NCBI RefSeq assembly: GCF_002220865.2
Contig: NZ_NHRJ02000002.1
Location: 124,001-188,000 of the forward strand
DNA from: Paenibacillus xerothermodurans
Lineage (GTDB): Bacteria; Bacillota; Bacilli; Paenibacillales; NBRC-103111
Direction of reading: 5' to 3'
DNA length: 64,000 nt
Position numbers and translations under genes: made by a program. The notes under the pieces were generated by a model. That model searched no databases. It was not told the DNA's origin and saw nothing but the letters and a program-made list of their open reading frames with translations. Numbering within the stretch: the first letter of the stretch is position 1; every line of letters starts with the position of its first letter. Below are positions 18,995 through 29,041 of this stretch, piece after piece.

Positions 18995-21244
18995 TTACTT
19001 CACCCGGATCGTATCGCTGCCCTGGAAATAGCTCCCGTCATCTAGACGGCCTCTCAGGTGGAGTTCAACGCTGCCGCTCTGTCCGGACAACATTCGGCTT
19101 ACGCTGTCACGGTCGAATATCGCTTTGAAACCTTGTGCGCTGTCTCCTTTTATATCTTCCGCCTGGGCTGAGCCCCCGTACACGCTCAAGGAGACTGAAG
19201 TTACGACCGCAGTGCGTGCTCCGTTGTATTTAGACAAATCGATGTGGGCGGTAACGGACGGTCCGCTCTCTTCATTTTTCAGGTGTAAGGTTTTAGGCGT
19301 TATGCTTACGTCTGCCGGGTAGGTGACGTAGATGTTAGCCGCCGGCGGTGGATCCATACCTTCACCCAAGTAAAAGCTCGTATGCGGGGGCTGGTTGTAA
19401 GCGACATTTTGCCAGCTCACTCCTAATCGGTAAACAGGGTCGTGCATCAGAGTTGGAATGCGGTATTCGGTAACGGCGGTGGTTGTGTAAATACGCAGCG
19501 CCCTGCTGTCCGCCGTCCGCCAGATCGCCTCTTCGCGCCAATCCCCCAATATATCAGCTTGCAAACTTGGCGTACCCTTAGTATGGTTGTTCGAAAGAGT
19601 TCCGGCGGCTGTAAGTATGTTTTGGGTCTTGTTATTTACATAGTCCCATTTGTCGATCTTACCGGTACCTGCTCCTATGCTCGTATCGAAGGTATGATCC
19701 AGCAATTCCCGGAGCAGATCGCCATCCCACCAGATTCCGAAATTGATTGATGTTGGCGTGGCACCGCTGATCTCCTCGCCTTTGACAGAATGCTCGCTCA
19801 CACCGGTGGCCCACTGCTCCTCCCCTTTATATCTGGGGTCGATATCAGCTGACATGCCGCGGCCGGTATCCGTTCCTGTGTGTACGCCCCAGATCGTCTG
19901 TCCTGTTGCAGCATCCCACACAGCGGCGCCATACGGCGAGTTTTTGTGCTCCATCACCTTGAATACCTCCTTGCCGGGTCTGTCAGGATCGAGATCCCCG
20001 ACATGGAGCGCATCACCATGACCTAACCGGGTGGCGTACAACACACTGCCATCGTCATCCAACGTCATTGCCCCGTAGACGATTTCATCCTTTGTATCGC
20101 CGTCTACATTAATGACACTGATGTTATGATTCCCTTGAGCTTCATACGCGGGATTGCCTTTGCTGTCAAACGCCCAGAGCTTACTTAGTTCGCCGTCCCG
20201 CCAATTGTATGCGACCAAAGAGGTTTTTGCGTAATATCCTCGAGCCATGACAAGACTTGGCCTTTGTCCGTCGAGATAGGCGATGGTTGCAAGAAACCGA
20301 TCCACGCGGTTGCCATAGCCGTCACCCCAATCCGTAACATTACCACGCGCGGGCTCGAACGGAATGGAGATTAACTCTTTCCCGGTCTGTCCCTCAAACA
20401 GAGTGAGATGTTCCGGCCCGGTCAACACATAGCCGTCGGAATTCCTGTAATCTGCATCGGCATCGCCGATCACTCGGCCGGCGGCGTCCTTGGCGCCATC
20501 TGCCGTGCGCAGTGCGACCTCCGCTTTACCGTCTCCGTCCAGATCATAAACCATGAGCTGGGTGTAGTGTGCTCCCGCACGAACATTGCGGCCGAGGCCA
20601 ATCCTCCATAAAAACGTGCCGTCGAGCTTGTATGCGTCCACGAAGACTTCGCCGGTGACACCCTTTTGCGAATTGTCTTTGGCGTTGGACGGATCCCATT
20701 TGAGCACCAGCTCATATTGCCCGTCACCGTCCAAATCCCCCACGCTCGCGTCGTTGGCGTTATATGCGAAAGTGGAACCGTCCGCATTAATGCCGTCGGC
20801 TGGCTTCTGCAGAGGGACGTCAAGGTATGGACCCGTCCATACGCCAACTGCCATGGCACTCGGCTGCTCTTTGCCGTCCAAGACGGCTCTAACGCTATAC
20901 CTGGAGCTCGCGGTGCCCGCGACATCCAAGAAGTTTGTGCTATCCGTGATAACAGCAGCATTTACTTTTTTGCCGTCGCGGTAAAGGTTGAACGCAATAT
21001 TGGTCGGCTCCGTCCCCAAGAAGCGCCAGCTGACGAGCACACCGTCCGCCGTGGGCACCGCCACTAGCCCCCGATCCAGGTACTCCATCTGTCGATTCGT
21101 GTCGGCAGGCGGTGCGGAAGCTGACTCTGCCGCATAGGATGGAACCGCTTGCAAGTAACTCCATGAAACAGCAATTTGCATAGAAACAAGTACACTAACT
21201 CCGATTTTCTTCACTTTGCGCCTCCAATGCCGTTGATTGTGCAT
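18995..21244 (-). CDS. Secreted rhamnogalacturonan lyase, PL11 family
   Basis: 749 residues from the ATG at 21244, which has a perfect AGGAGG site; the longer frame to 21307 lacks one. The N-terminus (MHNQRHWRRKVKK, then a hydrophobic core and SYAAES) is a Sec signal peptide. The mature N-terminus MEYLDRGLVAVPTADG and repeated calcium-type loops (GDLDGDGQYELVLKWDPS, DLDGDGKAEVALR) are those of the YesW/YesX PL11 beta-propeller lyases that cleave the rhamnogalacturonan I backbone of pectin. PL11 enzymes are usually about 600 residues, so the last 110 or so residues are an extra beta-rich module. The gene stands alone. Confidence 0.88.
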   Translation of the reverse strand: MHNQRHWRRKVKKIGVSVLVSMQIAVSWSYLQAVPSYAAESASAPPADTNRQMEYLDRGLVAVPTADGVLVSWRFLGTEPTNIAFNLYRDGKKVNAAVITDSTNFLDVAGTASSRYSVRAVLDGKEQPSAMAVGVWTGPYLDVPLQKPADGINADGSTFAYNANDASVGDLDGDGQYELVLKWDPSNAKDNSQKGVTGEVFVDAYKLDGTFLWRIGLGRNVRAGAHYTQLMVYDLDGDGKAEVALRTADGAKDAAGRVIGDADADYRNSDGYVLTGPEHLTLFEGQTGKELISIPFEPARGNVTDWGDGYGNRVDRFLATIAYLDGQRPSLVMARGYYAKTSLVAYNWRDGELSKLWAFDSKGNPAYEAQGNHNISVINVDGDTKDEIVYGAMTLDDDGSVLYATRLGHGDALHVGDLDPDRPGKEVFKVMEHKNSPYGAAVWDAATGQTIWGVHTGTDTGRGMSADIDPRYKGEEQWATGVSEHSVKGEEISGATPTSINFGIWWDGDLLRELLDHTFDTSIGAGTGKIDKWDYVNNKTQNILTAAGTLSNNHTKGTPSLQADILGDWREEAIWRTADSRALRIYTTTAVTEYRIPTLMHDPVYRLGVSWQNVAYNQPPHTSFYLGEGMDPPPAANIYVTYPADVSITPKTLHLKNEESGPSVTAHIDLSKYNGARTAVVTSVSLSVYGGSAQAEDIKGDSAQGFKAIFDRDSVSRMLSGQSGSVELHLRGRLDDGSYFQGSDTIRVK

Positions 21245-21372
21245 CACTGAACTCCTCCTAATAATGGGATTTGTCACGCCGCTGCAGTGTCCGGATCCCC
21301 CCCACACGGTGACCCCTCAAATGTACTTCCAGCGGGCCGACGCAGCAATAGGACATATTCGTCACGATTGTA

Positions 21373-21394
21373 CTTTTCTGCCGGCAAAAAAGTG
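21373..21394. promoter_or_regulatory. 22-base palindrome upstream of the PL11 lyase
   Basis: A near-perfect palindrome with core TGCCGGCA flanked by TTTT/AAAA arms and ACT/AGT ends; 20 of 22 bases are symmetric. It sits about 130 bases ahead of the lyase start with no gene over it. It is a candidate regulator-binding site; the regulator is unknown. Confidence 0.4.
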
Positions 21395-21523
21395 CTATTC
21401 GTATTCATGCGCCACAAACGTACGAATGCCGGGGAATTGCTGATCGCAGCGCACAGAAAAATACTGAAGACCAACGTACGTCGATCCGTGTTATTCGGAC
21501 ACATGCCGGCCAAATAGAACATG

Positions 21524-21548
21524 AAAAAAGCCGCATAAGTTATACGGC
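21524..21548 (-). terminator. Terminator of the MOSC gene
   Basis: On the minus strand GCCGTATAA / TTATGCGGC, followed by TTTTTT, 20 bases after the stop of the MOSC-domain gene. Confidence 0.75.
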
Positions 21549-21567
21549 GGATTTAATCAATACACAC

Positions 21568-22296
21568 TTACCTTCCATCGTCTATGTAAACCTTGTCGCC
21601 TACGTGAATTTCGCCTGTCTGTACCACCGAGGCATACACACCAAAATGATTGTTCCGCCTCTGTGCCACGATCTTAAGCAAGGATGAATCGATCATGCCG
21701 GTCTGCGGATCAATGTTAATGATCATACAGCGTTCACAATGCCGTTTCACTCTGAGCTCAGTGCCGCCTATGGACATCCGTTTGCCAAACCACGTCTCCT
21801 CAAGAAAAGGTTGACGGTTATCCAGCGAGATGCAGATGTTACCTCGAAAACGGCGGTTGTCGATCGTGTCTCCCCATGTTTCCTGCAGCATCGCCAAAGA
21901 GGCGTCGGTGGTGATTAAAACATGTTCTTCTTCAATAGCTCCTGCCGGCACATTGTCCGGTGTATATCGGACGGCGGATACGCGTCTGCCTGACAGCATT
22001 TCCATTTCCTTCAGGAGAGCCTCATCACCCCATTGGTAGGTGTGCCCTGCAGGGCTTGTGATTTGGATTCCCGGAAATTCTTCCCGGCTCTCGGGATCCA
22101 TAAATCGTGCGCGGTAGCCCACCATGGCAGGCAGCTGAGTCGCGGTCAAAAATTTTCCGTCCCGTGTTTCGTCCAAAAAGGCATGACTCCGGTCGCCATA
22201 TAAACCATAGCGTTCGATTGTCGTCGTCGGCACGCTCTCTCCGTAAAAAGATTTGACAGGGTGCCGAACGATTTCCCTCACTTCTCCAACTAACAT
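21568..22296 (-). CDS. MOSC-domain protein (YiiM/MOCOS-like)
   Basis: 242 residues: an N-terminal MOSC beta-barrel domain (about 1-110; IVRHPVKSFYGE is the usual 'YPIKS' position) and a C-terminal MOSC domain with the conserved cysteine region KRHCERCMI (Cys187, Cys190). MOSC proteins carry persulfide sulfur or reduce N-hydroxylated compounds using molybdenum cofactor. The substrate is not known. It is a single gene with its own terminator. Confidence 0.85.
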   Translation of the reverse strand: MLVGEVREIVRHPVKSFYGESVPTTTIERYGLYGDRSHAFLDETRDGKFLTATQLPAMVGYRARFMDPESREEFPGIQITSPAGHTYQWGDEALLKEMEMLSGRRVSAVRYTPDNVPAGAIEEEHVLITTDASLAMLQETWGDTIDNRRFRGNICISLDNRQPFLEETWFGKRMSIGGTELRVKRHCERCMIINIDPQTGMIDSSLLKIVAQRRNNHFGVYASVVQTGEIHVGDKVYIDDGR

Positions 22297-22471
22297 GCCA
22301 AATGTCCCCTTTGCGCGGTTTTAGTTCATTGTAGCAAACTTGCACGCGCGTTGAGTAGGGCCACGCGTCGGAGACGATATGTGAAAAAGCAGTCACCTCG
22401 GCATGGCTGTGGGAGCCGACAAGCACGATCGCAGCCGTATTGCTGCGGGAATCGAACGGAGTGCGCTGGAA

Positions 22472-23368
22472 TCACCCTTGGCCGATCCAGTCGCTTCCGG
22501 CGACCGCATTCCAACGCTCTCGGATACTGTTATAGACGGACTCCGGCAGCGGACCGGCCTCTAGCAGCCTCGCATTTTCGACCCAACGTGCGGGGTTGGC
22601 CGTGCCGACTATGGCCGTATGAACCCCCGGCACCGATAGAGTAAATCTCAATGCTGTCGCGATGGATTCACTTAAATCCGCCTTCAGGAAATCATAGTCT
22701 AGCGATTGAAGGCGCTCCCAATAAGTATGTGCATACTCGCTGATGGGCTTGTGGCCGGTCTTCCATGCAGCGTTCGCGATCGGACGCTTCACAACAACGC
22801 CCATGCCCCGCTCGGCAGCATCCGGAAGAGTGAGGTCAATCGCCTCCTGATCTGCGATGTTAACCGACGTCTCCAATGAATCAAATGCACCGCACCGTAC
22901 CGCGTACAGCGCTGCTTGGTGATCGCCACTGTATCCGATGTAACGGGTCTTTCCCTTCTCTTTCGCGCGCTGCAGCACCTCGATCACCTCGCCGCGGCGC
23001 AGAACCTCCTCACTACAACTGTGCAGATGGATCACGTCAAGATAATCCGTGTTCAACCTTCGCAGGCTGCGATCGATACTCTGTTCCAGAAGCACAGGAT
23101 CCCAGTCAGGGAGGTCGAATCCGGAAGCATGCCCGCATTTGGTAAACAAATAATAGTCGTCGCGCCGGTGGGACACCGCCTTACCGATCAGCTCTTCACT
23201 AGTTTTATAACATTCAGCCGTGTCGATCACGTTCAAGCCTGCATCCAGCGCGCTGCCGAGAAGTTGCTCAACCTGTGCCAGAGAAGCCTGTTCATAACCG
23301 ATCTCGGATCCGCCGAATCCCAACACACTCACCTGCATATCCGTGTTACCATATTGTCTACGCTCCAT
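22472..23368 (-). CDS. Aldo/keto reductase
   Basis: 298 residues, TIM-barrel NADPH-dependent oxidoreductase. Catalytic tetrad regions are visible: NVIDTAECYKTSEELIGKA (Asp and Tyr), LFTKCGH (Lys) and DVIHLHSC (His). The N-terminal QVSVLGFGGSEIGYE is typical of the family. Near the C-terminus, HTAIVGTANPARWVENARLL matches the cofactor-binding end. The start has GGGAGGG upstream. The substrate is unknown and there is no operon partner. Confidence 0.9.
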   Translation of the reverse strand: MERRQYGNTDMQVSVLGFGGSEIGYEQASLAQVEQLLGSALDAGLNVIDTAECYKTSEELIGKAVSHRRDDYYLFTKCGHASGFDLPDWDPVLLEQSIDRSLRRLNTDYLDVIHLHSCSEEVLRRGEVIEVLQRAKEKGKTRYIGYSGDHQAALYAVRCGAFDSLETSVNIADQEAIDLTLPDAAERGMGVVVKRPIANAAWKTGHKPISEYAHTYWERLQSLDYDFLKADLSESIATALRFTLSVPGVHTAIVGTANPARWVENARLLEAGPLPESVYNSIRERWNAVAGSDWIGQG

Positions 23369-23581
23369 CTGCTACGCCCTCCCATTAAGACCATAATTTG
23401 ATAGTTTCCCTTCGATTATAATGCTGCTTGCAACGAAGCAAAAGTACTGAACTTAAGGTAACTATCTATGCGACAGGAAGTGGGTGGAGTTCATCTGGCA
23501 GCAGTATGCTTGCGTTGTGCACGGCCTCTGAAGGGCCGCGCGCAGGCCTGTCTTCTATAATGTATGTGATGAACTAGCAGA

Positions 23582-25351
23582 TTAGCGGGACAGTCGCAGC
23601 TCGAAAGTGTGCTCGAAAGGAGTCAGCAGGTTCACCAGCAGTGTGTGAGAGTCGATCGGTGCCTGTGCGCCCCGCATTGTTCGAATAATATGGTCCTGAC
23701 CGCCGCCGTCCAGCTCAATCCAATCGCTGCCCGCAGCGAAGCGCACACTTCCGTGACGCCAGAACGCGGTGCCTTCGCCAAGCGGCTCGACCCCAGGGCC
23801 GGTAATTTGTCCATTACGAGCAAAGCTAAACAGCAGCTGGGCGTACACATCCTCACGATCATCGGAAACGATTCGTATCCTCCAACCCGCCTCAGTCGGC
23901 ATGATATGTGCCTTCATGGAGAACTGCTGCACATGAGTAAGCGGCCGATGCTGATGCGGCAGAAGGTACCAGGGGCTGACCGGCTTCCTTGCACTGTCCG
24001 GCAGCAGCTCGGCCGGAATTGGGCCGTTATACCCTTTTTCCATGGAGCTTGTTAAGCGGTAGCCCCCATCCCGCTGGTCCAATGTTTCCATCTCCACGAC
24101 TCCCGGCATAAACGATGTAACGAGCTGTACGCCCTTGAAATTGGCCTCGCCGTGGCGCAGTGCGAAGAACGATGCCGCCTTAGTCATGATGGTCGCGCTC
24201 GTCCGGCCGCTCCTGCACCGTACAATCGGTGCGCCGAATGAAGTGTGAACAGCACTATGCTGTAACTGCGAATGATGTCCCACTTGCTGCATCTTAAGCA
24301 AGTCCGCTTGATACGGATGGTTCCGATTTATAATTTTGACGTATTGCTCCGGCAAAGGTTGGCGATGCAAATCCTGCAGTTGGATTTGGGGAAACATCAA
24401 ATAGCCCAGCATCGCATGATTGTTCACAGGCCCCATTCGCGCCATAGTTGCCCCTGCCAGATCCGACATCGAAGCCAGCTGCGGATCCCGATCGTGGGCT
24501 GCCATAAGACGGCTCACCACAAAATATTCCGCCAATGCTACAGTCTGACCGAAATCTTGGCGACCGGAATAATCAGTCACTGCCTCGCCGTTCGGATGAA
24601 TCAGGTACATCATCATGTGCAGGTTGCGCCGGACATGATCCAGCAACTCCGGTCTGTCCAGCGTCTTAGCCGTATAATAGAGCATCACGTCGCTGACGGT
24701 GTTGTAAATGCCGTTGCTTCGCTCCGACCATTCCCCATCCGCCGTGCAATCAATGCCCTCAGCCAGCCACTCATCAGCCCGGGCAACCAACCCGGCGAGT
24801 CCAAAGATTTGAAATAATTGCCCGAGCGCTGCCGACATTACCCAACGGTGATTCGGAGTATGGCATCCCCCCGTCAGCATAGCAGGTACAGCCCGCTCCA
24901 AAAAATGCTTCACATTCAGCGCCGCGGGCTGCACGTAAGACCAAGAATGCCCCTTCAGCACGTGGTACACTTGAGCCAAGCCGACGACTACAAAACCCGT
25001 GTCCGGAGGTGAATTGTAGTTGGTGCTTCCCAGGGATATCGTGCCGTCCGGGTGCTGCCGGTTTAACATATACTGCACGGCCAGCTCCAATACTTGAAGC
25101 AAGGCGGGATGGTGATAATAGCGTGAATCCGGATTCACCAGTGCTGCGGCGAACGTGGCAATATTACCGGCCGTCCCGCCGTGAGTCGGGCTGGGCACGC
25201 CGGTCTGTTCCCCTTTTATCCCTCCGTAATGCCGGCTCTCAGGATCCTGCACCTGCCGGGTGACTAGTGTGTCTACCCAGTTGTCATTGAGCGCCACGAT
25301 TCTCTCGTAAATCTGCCGGTCGACTTCTCGTGAACTGTTGATTGTGGCCAT
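23582..25351 (-). CDS. Alpha/alpha-toroid-like protein, possible polysaccharide lyase or glycan-acting enzyme
   Basis: 589 residues, no signal peptide, so cytoplasmic. The first 350 residues are helix-rich with repeated hydrophobic helices (AVQYMLNRQHPDGTISLGS, RRNLHMMMYLIHPNGEAV), as in alpha-toroid glycan lyases and heparinase II/III-like enzymes; the C-terminal 200 look beta-rich. Candidate catalytic residues include His/Tyr in THGGTAGN, NSPPDTG and TPNHRWV. I do not recognise a defined family. It is the last gene of the importer operon (stop of the permease six bases away), so acting on the imported oligosaccharide is likely (inference). Confidence 0.6.
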   Translation of the reverse strand: MATINSSREVDRQIYERIVALNDNWVDTLVTRQVQDPESRHYGGIKGEQTGVPSPTHGGTAGNIATFAAALVNPDSRYYHHPALLQVLELAVQYMLNRQHPDGTISLGSTNYNSPPDTGFVVVGLAQVYHVLKGHSWSYVQPAALNVKHFLERAVPAMLTGGCHTPNHRWVMSAALGQLFQIFGLAGLVARADEWLAEGIDCTADGEWSERSNGIYNTVSDVMLYYTAKTLDRPELLDHVRRNLHMMMYLIHPNGEAVTDYSGRQDFGQTVALAEYFVVSRLMAAHDRDPQLASMSDLAGATMARMGPVNNHAMLGYLMFPQIQLQDLHRQPLPEQYVKIINRNHPYQADLLKMQQVGHHSQLQHSAVHTSFGAPIVRCRSGRTSATIMTKAASFFALRHGEANFKGVQLVTSFMPGVVEMETLDQRDGGYRLTSSMEKGYNGPIPAELLPDSARKPVSPWYLLPHQHRPLTHVQQFSMKAHIMPTEAGWRIRIVSDDREDVYAQLLFSFARNGQITGPGVEPLGEGTAFWRHGSVRFAAGSDWIELDGGGQDHIIRTMRGAQAPIDSHTLLVNLLTPFEHTFELRLSR

Positions 25352-25357
25352 AGCTTC

Positions 25358-26239
25358 TCATCCCTTCACTGCGCCAAGCATGATGCCTGACACGAAATAC
25401 CGCTGCAGCCAAGGATACACAAGCAGGATCGGAACGGTAGCGAACATCACGCTCGCTGCCTTCAGGCTCTCAGGAAGCAGCTGCACCATCCGTGTCCCTT
25501 CCATCTGCAGCAAATCGTTGGCCATGTTATTTACGATTAATTGATACAGCTTTAGCTGCAGAGGATAATATTCCGGACTCGTGATATAGAACAAGCTGTC
25601 CATGAAACCGTTCCAGCGGTTGACTGCGTAAAACAAGCTCAATGTGGCGATCACCGGCAGCGACAAAGGCACGATGATTTTACTTAACGTCCCTATGTGG
25701 CTGCACCCGTCCATTTCAGCCGACTCCTCCAAGCTGCGCGGTATGGATTGAAAAAATGTAATCATAATGATCAAATAAAACGGATTAATCATCACGGGCA
25801 GGATCAGTGACCACATCGAATTGGTCAAATGCAGATTTTTTATAAGAATATATTCGGGAATAATACCGCCGCTGAAAAACATCGTCACGACAATGATAAA
25901 CATAAATAGTTTCCTTCCCCTGAGATCGGTCCGCATCAATGGATATGCCGCTGCTATGGTCATCGCCATGCTGATCAACGTATACAACAGGGTAAGCGCC
26001 ACCGTGAACACCATGGAACGGTACATGGATTGGTCCTCGAACACTTTGCTGTACGCCTCGAAGCTCACTTCAATGGGCCACAGCAGCACTTTGCCCGACA
26101 TGATCGGATTATTCGAACTAAGCGAGATGGCTAGGATATGCAAGAACGGTGCCAGACATAAGAACGAAATAAGCAAAATCAAGGCGAAGTTCACGCTGTC
26201 TATGATCCGGTTTTTCGTTGCGATTGTCATATTCGACAA
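25358..26239 (-). CDS. ABC permease, LplC/YtcP-like
   Basis: 293 residues, six membrane segments, EAA loop EESAEMDGCSHIGTLSKIIV, and the C-terminus ending MLGAVKG typical of LplC-type permeases. In this subfamily the partner binding proteins import complex oligosaccharides (family knowledge). It forms one transcript with the upstream LplB-like permease (22-base gap) and the downstream toroid-like protein (6-base gap). No ATPase gene is nearby. Confidence 0.9.
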   Translation of the reverse strand: MSNMTIATKNRIIDSVNFALILLISFLCLAPFLHILAISLSSNNPIMSGKVLLWPIEVSFEAYSKVFEDQSMYRSMVFTVALTLLYTLISMAMTIAAAYPLMRTDLRGRKLFMFIIVVTMFFSGGIIPEYILIKNLHLTNSMWSLILPVMINPFYLIIMITFFQSIPRSLEESAEMDGCSHIGTLSKIIVPLSLPVIATLSLFYAVNRWNGFMDSLFYITSPEYYPLQLKLYQLIVNNMANDLLQMEGTRMVQLLPESLKAASVMFATVPILLVYPWLQRYFVSGIMLGAVKG

Positions 26240-26261
26240 CTCCTTTCCGTAACCGGCACTG

Positions 26262-27224
26262 TTACAGGATGCTCTGCTCGGTCGTCTTCTTCGCGATCCA
26301 GTTGGCGGACAGGATGAACACTAGCCCGACAACCGCCTGGAAAAATCCAACGGCCGTGGCCAACGAATATTCGCCTGACTGCAGCCCGATCTTGTAGACG
26401 AACGTGCTCAGCACCTCAGAATACTCCCGCACAGTCACATTCCCGATGACATAGGGCCGCTCGAAACCGATTTGAATCATGTGCCCAAGATTCATGATCA
26501 GCAGCGTGATGATGGTGGGCTTCAACCCGGGCACAGTGATGTACCGGATCTTGGTGAAGCGGCCGGCCCCATCCACTTCAGCCGCTTCGTAAAGCTCCTT
26601 GTTAATCCCCGTCAGCGCCGCCAAATAAATAATCGTCCCCCATCCTGCGCTTTGCCAGACGCCAGTCCCCAAATACGTGAGCAGCCAGTAATTTTTGTCC
26701 GATAAGAAAGGTATTGCCGGCAGGCCCATCTTCATCAGCAGCAGATTGGCGATCCCCGTGTTGGTGGCGAACACCTGATAAACGATACCGCCGATAATGA
26801 CCCAGGAAATAAAATGCGGCAGGTAAAGCACCGCTTGGGACACCTTTTTAAACCAGCTGACCTTCAGTTCATGCAGCATGATGGCTAACACGATCGGCGC
26901 AGGGAAAGAAACGATGAGATCAAGAAAATTCAACATAAACGTATTTCTCAGTGCGATGTAAAAATCACGGCGCTTGAAAATTTCCTCGAACGTGTCCAAC
27001 CCGATCCATTTGCTCGCCCAAATTCCCTGAAAAAAGTTGAAGTCCTTGAAGGCTATTAATACGCCGTACATCGGTCCGTATTTGAATAAAAGAAAATAGA
27101 GCATAGGCAACCCGAGCAGCGCATAAAGCTGCCAATGTCTTCGATAATACTGATGGTTCTTCGGCCGAGCGGGTCGAGCCGCGGTTATGGTAGGCGCTGC
27201 CGGATCCACGGAGCTGGTTGTCAT
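26262..27224 (-). CDS. ABC permease, LplB-like
   Basis: 320 residues. The segment YFLLFKYGPMYGVLIAFKDFN is the hallmark N-terminal membrane segment of LplB-type permeases, and the EAA loop reads EAAEVDGAGRFTKIRYITV. It pairs with the LplC-like permease downstream. It starts 13 bases after the binding-protein gene and has a clear ribosome site (AAAGGGGGTG). Confidence 0.92.
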   Translation of the reverse strand: MTTSSVDPAAPTITAARPARPKNHQYYRRHWQLYALLGLPMLYFLLFKYGPMYGVLIAFKDFNFFQGIWASKWIGLDTFEEIFKRRDFYIALRNTFMLNFLDLIVSFPAPIVLAIMLHELKVSWFKKVSQAVLYLPHFISWVIIGGIVYQVFATNTGIANLLLMKMGLPAIPFLSDKNYWLLTYLGTGVWQSAGWGTIIYLAALTGINKELYEAAEVDGAGRFTKIRYITVPGLKPTIITLLIMNLGHMIQIGFERPYVIGNVTVREYSEVLSTFVYKIGLQSGEYSLATAVGFFQAVVGLVFILSANWIAKKTTEQSIL

Positions 27225-27237
27225 ATCGGCACCCCCT

Positions 27238-28848
27238 TTATTTCTTCATTTCCGCATACGCCGCCTGCCTGTCTTTCAGAATTGCCTCGCCGCCGCTGCT
27301 CATATAATCGCTTAAAGCCGCCTCGTACACTTTGTCAAAATCTGCCGGTTTGGCGAGTATGCTTTTAACCAGCAGCTCGTGATATTTCTCCAGCAGTGAG
27401 CTTCCGTATTTCACTTGTGCCGGAATCGGCTTCGGGAACCTGATCGGCGGAATTCCATCCGTTTCAATAATGTCTTGGATCCGGCGCGCATCATCCCAGA
27501 ATTCCTTCTTCTCGATCGCTACCACGTTGCCTTCCTTGTTCTTCACCGGCTCGCCGAAATCGCGTCCATTGCTGATGATGACAATATCACCGTTATTGAA
27601 GTTTCTGTTCTTGGTATCTTCATTGTCGAGGCCAACCGGGATACCGTTTTCCATCGTGTAATGCTTCCCCTCTTCGCCGTTTTGCAGGAAAAAGAGAACA
27701 TCCTTCTGCGCCATCCAATCCAAGTATTTGATAGCTTCTACCGCACGTTTGCTGCTTTTCGGAATCATAATATACATGCCCGCAGGTTCATAGATCGGCT
27801 TCACGTGCTTGCCGTCTTCGTTGGTGAACGGGTCGATCGGCTGCAGCTTGGCTCCTTGGACATTTTTTTGCAAATTGGTGTATACGCCAGGCGTCGACTT
27901 CAACGGATTTACCGCGTCTTCGCTGAACATTCCTGTTTTCCCGGTCATGACGTCCTGATTCAGTTTCTTTTTGTCCTTATCGAGTGAAAAGTCCGCGCTC
28001 ATCAAGCCTTCGTTGTACAGCTTATTCAAAAACTGCACGCCTTCTTTGTGTCCTGGCAGTAAGGTAGGATAGTCTCGCGAGCTTAACTGTTGGATCTTGG
28101 TTATTCGTTCCTCATCCGACGTTTTCCGAATGAAGGCCCAAATAATCGGCTCGTACGAGGCCGGGGTGAGCGAGAATCCTAACGGTACGACTTGCCCGCC
28201 GGTGTTGCCCGGATCTTTTTCCTTGAATGCCTTGAGTGTGTTATAGACTTCCGCCGTGGACTGCGGTACAGGCATTCCGAGTTGATCCAGCCAATCTTTC
28301 CGGATAAATGATGCGTATTTGCCGATACTCACCCGTTTCGATGGAATCGCATATTGACCGTCTTTGAAATAGCCGTACTCGAGCGTTTTGCCGCCAAGAA
28401 ACTGCTTCAGGTTTTTGCCGTGCTCATTCAGCATCTGGCCTACTTCGGTCAATCCGCCTTGTTCTACGTACTTGTACACAAGATTGGAATCATAGGTAAA
28501 CACAATATCCGGCGCCTCGTTGGCGGCGAGCATGACGTTGAGCTTTTCAGTTTCCTGCGTGCGGGGCACCGGCACATATTCCAATTTGATGTTATTCGGG
28601 GTGCCGAAATGCTCCTGTGCGTAATCTGTTAGGGCGTTTTTGTTCGCCGCCAAACCGCTCGGTGCATTACCTCTGTCAAACACTTCAATTCTCAGTGTAA
28701 CTGTGTCTTTGCCGGTAGCAGACCCGCCGCTCTCTGACGACTTGGATGCGCTTTCAAACCCTTCGCCTGAACAACCAGACAGTATGCCCAATGCCATGAC
28801 CAGCGGCAGTAAGGGAGCGCCGAACTTTTGATGAAAACCTTGTGTCAT
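27238..28848 (-). CDS. Large solute-binding lipoprotein, LplA-like
   Basis: 536 residues, the typical length of LplA-type binding proteins (500-560) rather than of the shorter family 1. The lipobox is LGILSGCSGEG (Cys about 26), followed by a Ser/Gly linker. Internal stretches such as ANEAPDIVFTYDSN and EPAGMYIMIPKSSKRAVEAI fit the subfamily. It should be lipid-anchored outside and feed the LplB/LplC-like permeases. The membrane AraC sensor gene lies directly upstream on the same strand, which fits substrate-induced control. Confidence 0.92.
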   Translation of the reverse strand: MTQGFHQKFGAPLLPLVMALGILSGCSGEGFESASKSSESGGSATGKDTVTLRIEVFDRGNAPSGLAANKNALTDYAQEHFGTPNNIKLEYVPVPRTQETEKLNVMLAANEAPDIVFTYDSNLVYKYVEQGGLTEVGQMLNEHGKNLKQFLGGKTLEYGYFKDGQYAIPSKRVSIGKYASFIRKDWLDQLGMPVPQSTAEVYNTLKAFKEKDPGNTGGQVVPLGFSLTPASYEPIIWAFIRKTSDEERITKIQQLSSRDYPTLLPGHKEGVQFLNKLYNEGLMSADFSLDKDKKKLNQDVMTGKTGMFSEDAVNPLKSTPGVYTNLQKNVQGAKLQPIDPFTNEDGKHVKPIYEPAGMYIMIPKSSKRAVEAIKYLDWMAQKDVLFFLQNGEEGKHYTMENGIPVGLDNEDTKNRNFNNGDIVIISNGRDFGEPVKNKEGNVVAIEKKEFWDDARRIQDIIETDGIPPIRFPKPIPAQVKYGSSLLEKYHELLVKSILAKPADFDKVYEAALSDYMSSGGEAILKDRQAAYAEMKK

Positions 28849-29041
28849 AACTAACCCTCCTTTTTATCCTTATGGAACTTGGAACTATCTGCCACAGCCC
28901 GTGAGTGTGGTGTCAATTCGGTTATATCTTGGTACGGCAATATTGTGCAATAAGCAAGATTCTGCTGCCCAAGCTCAAATCCGAAAGTCTGGTCCAGAGT
29001 GGTTTTCGCGGTTGTTAACCCAACCGGATTCCGCGTCTGTG

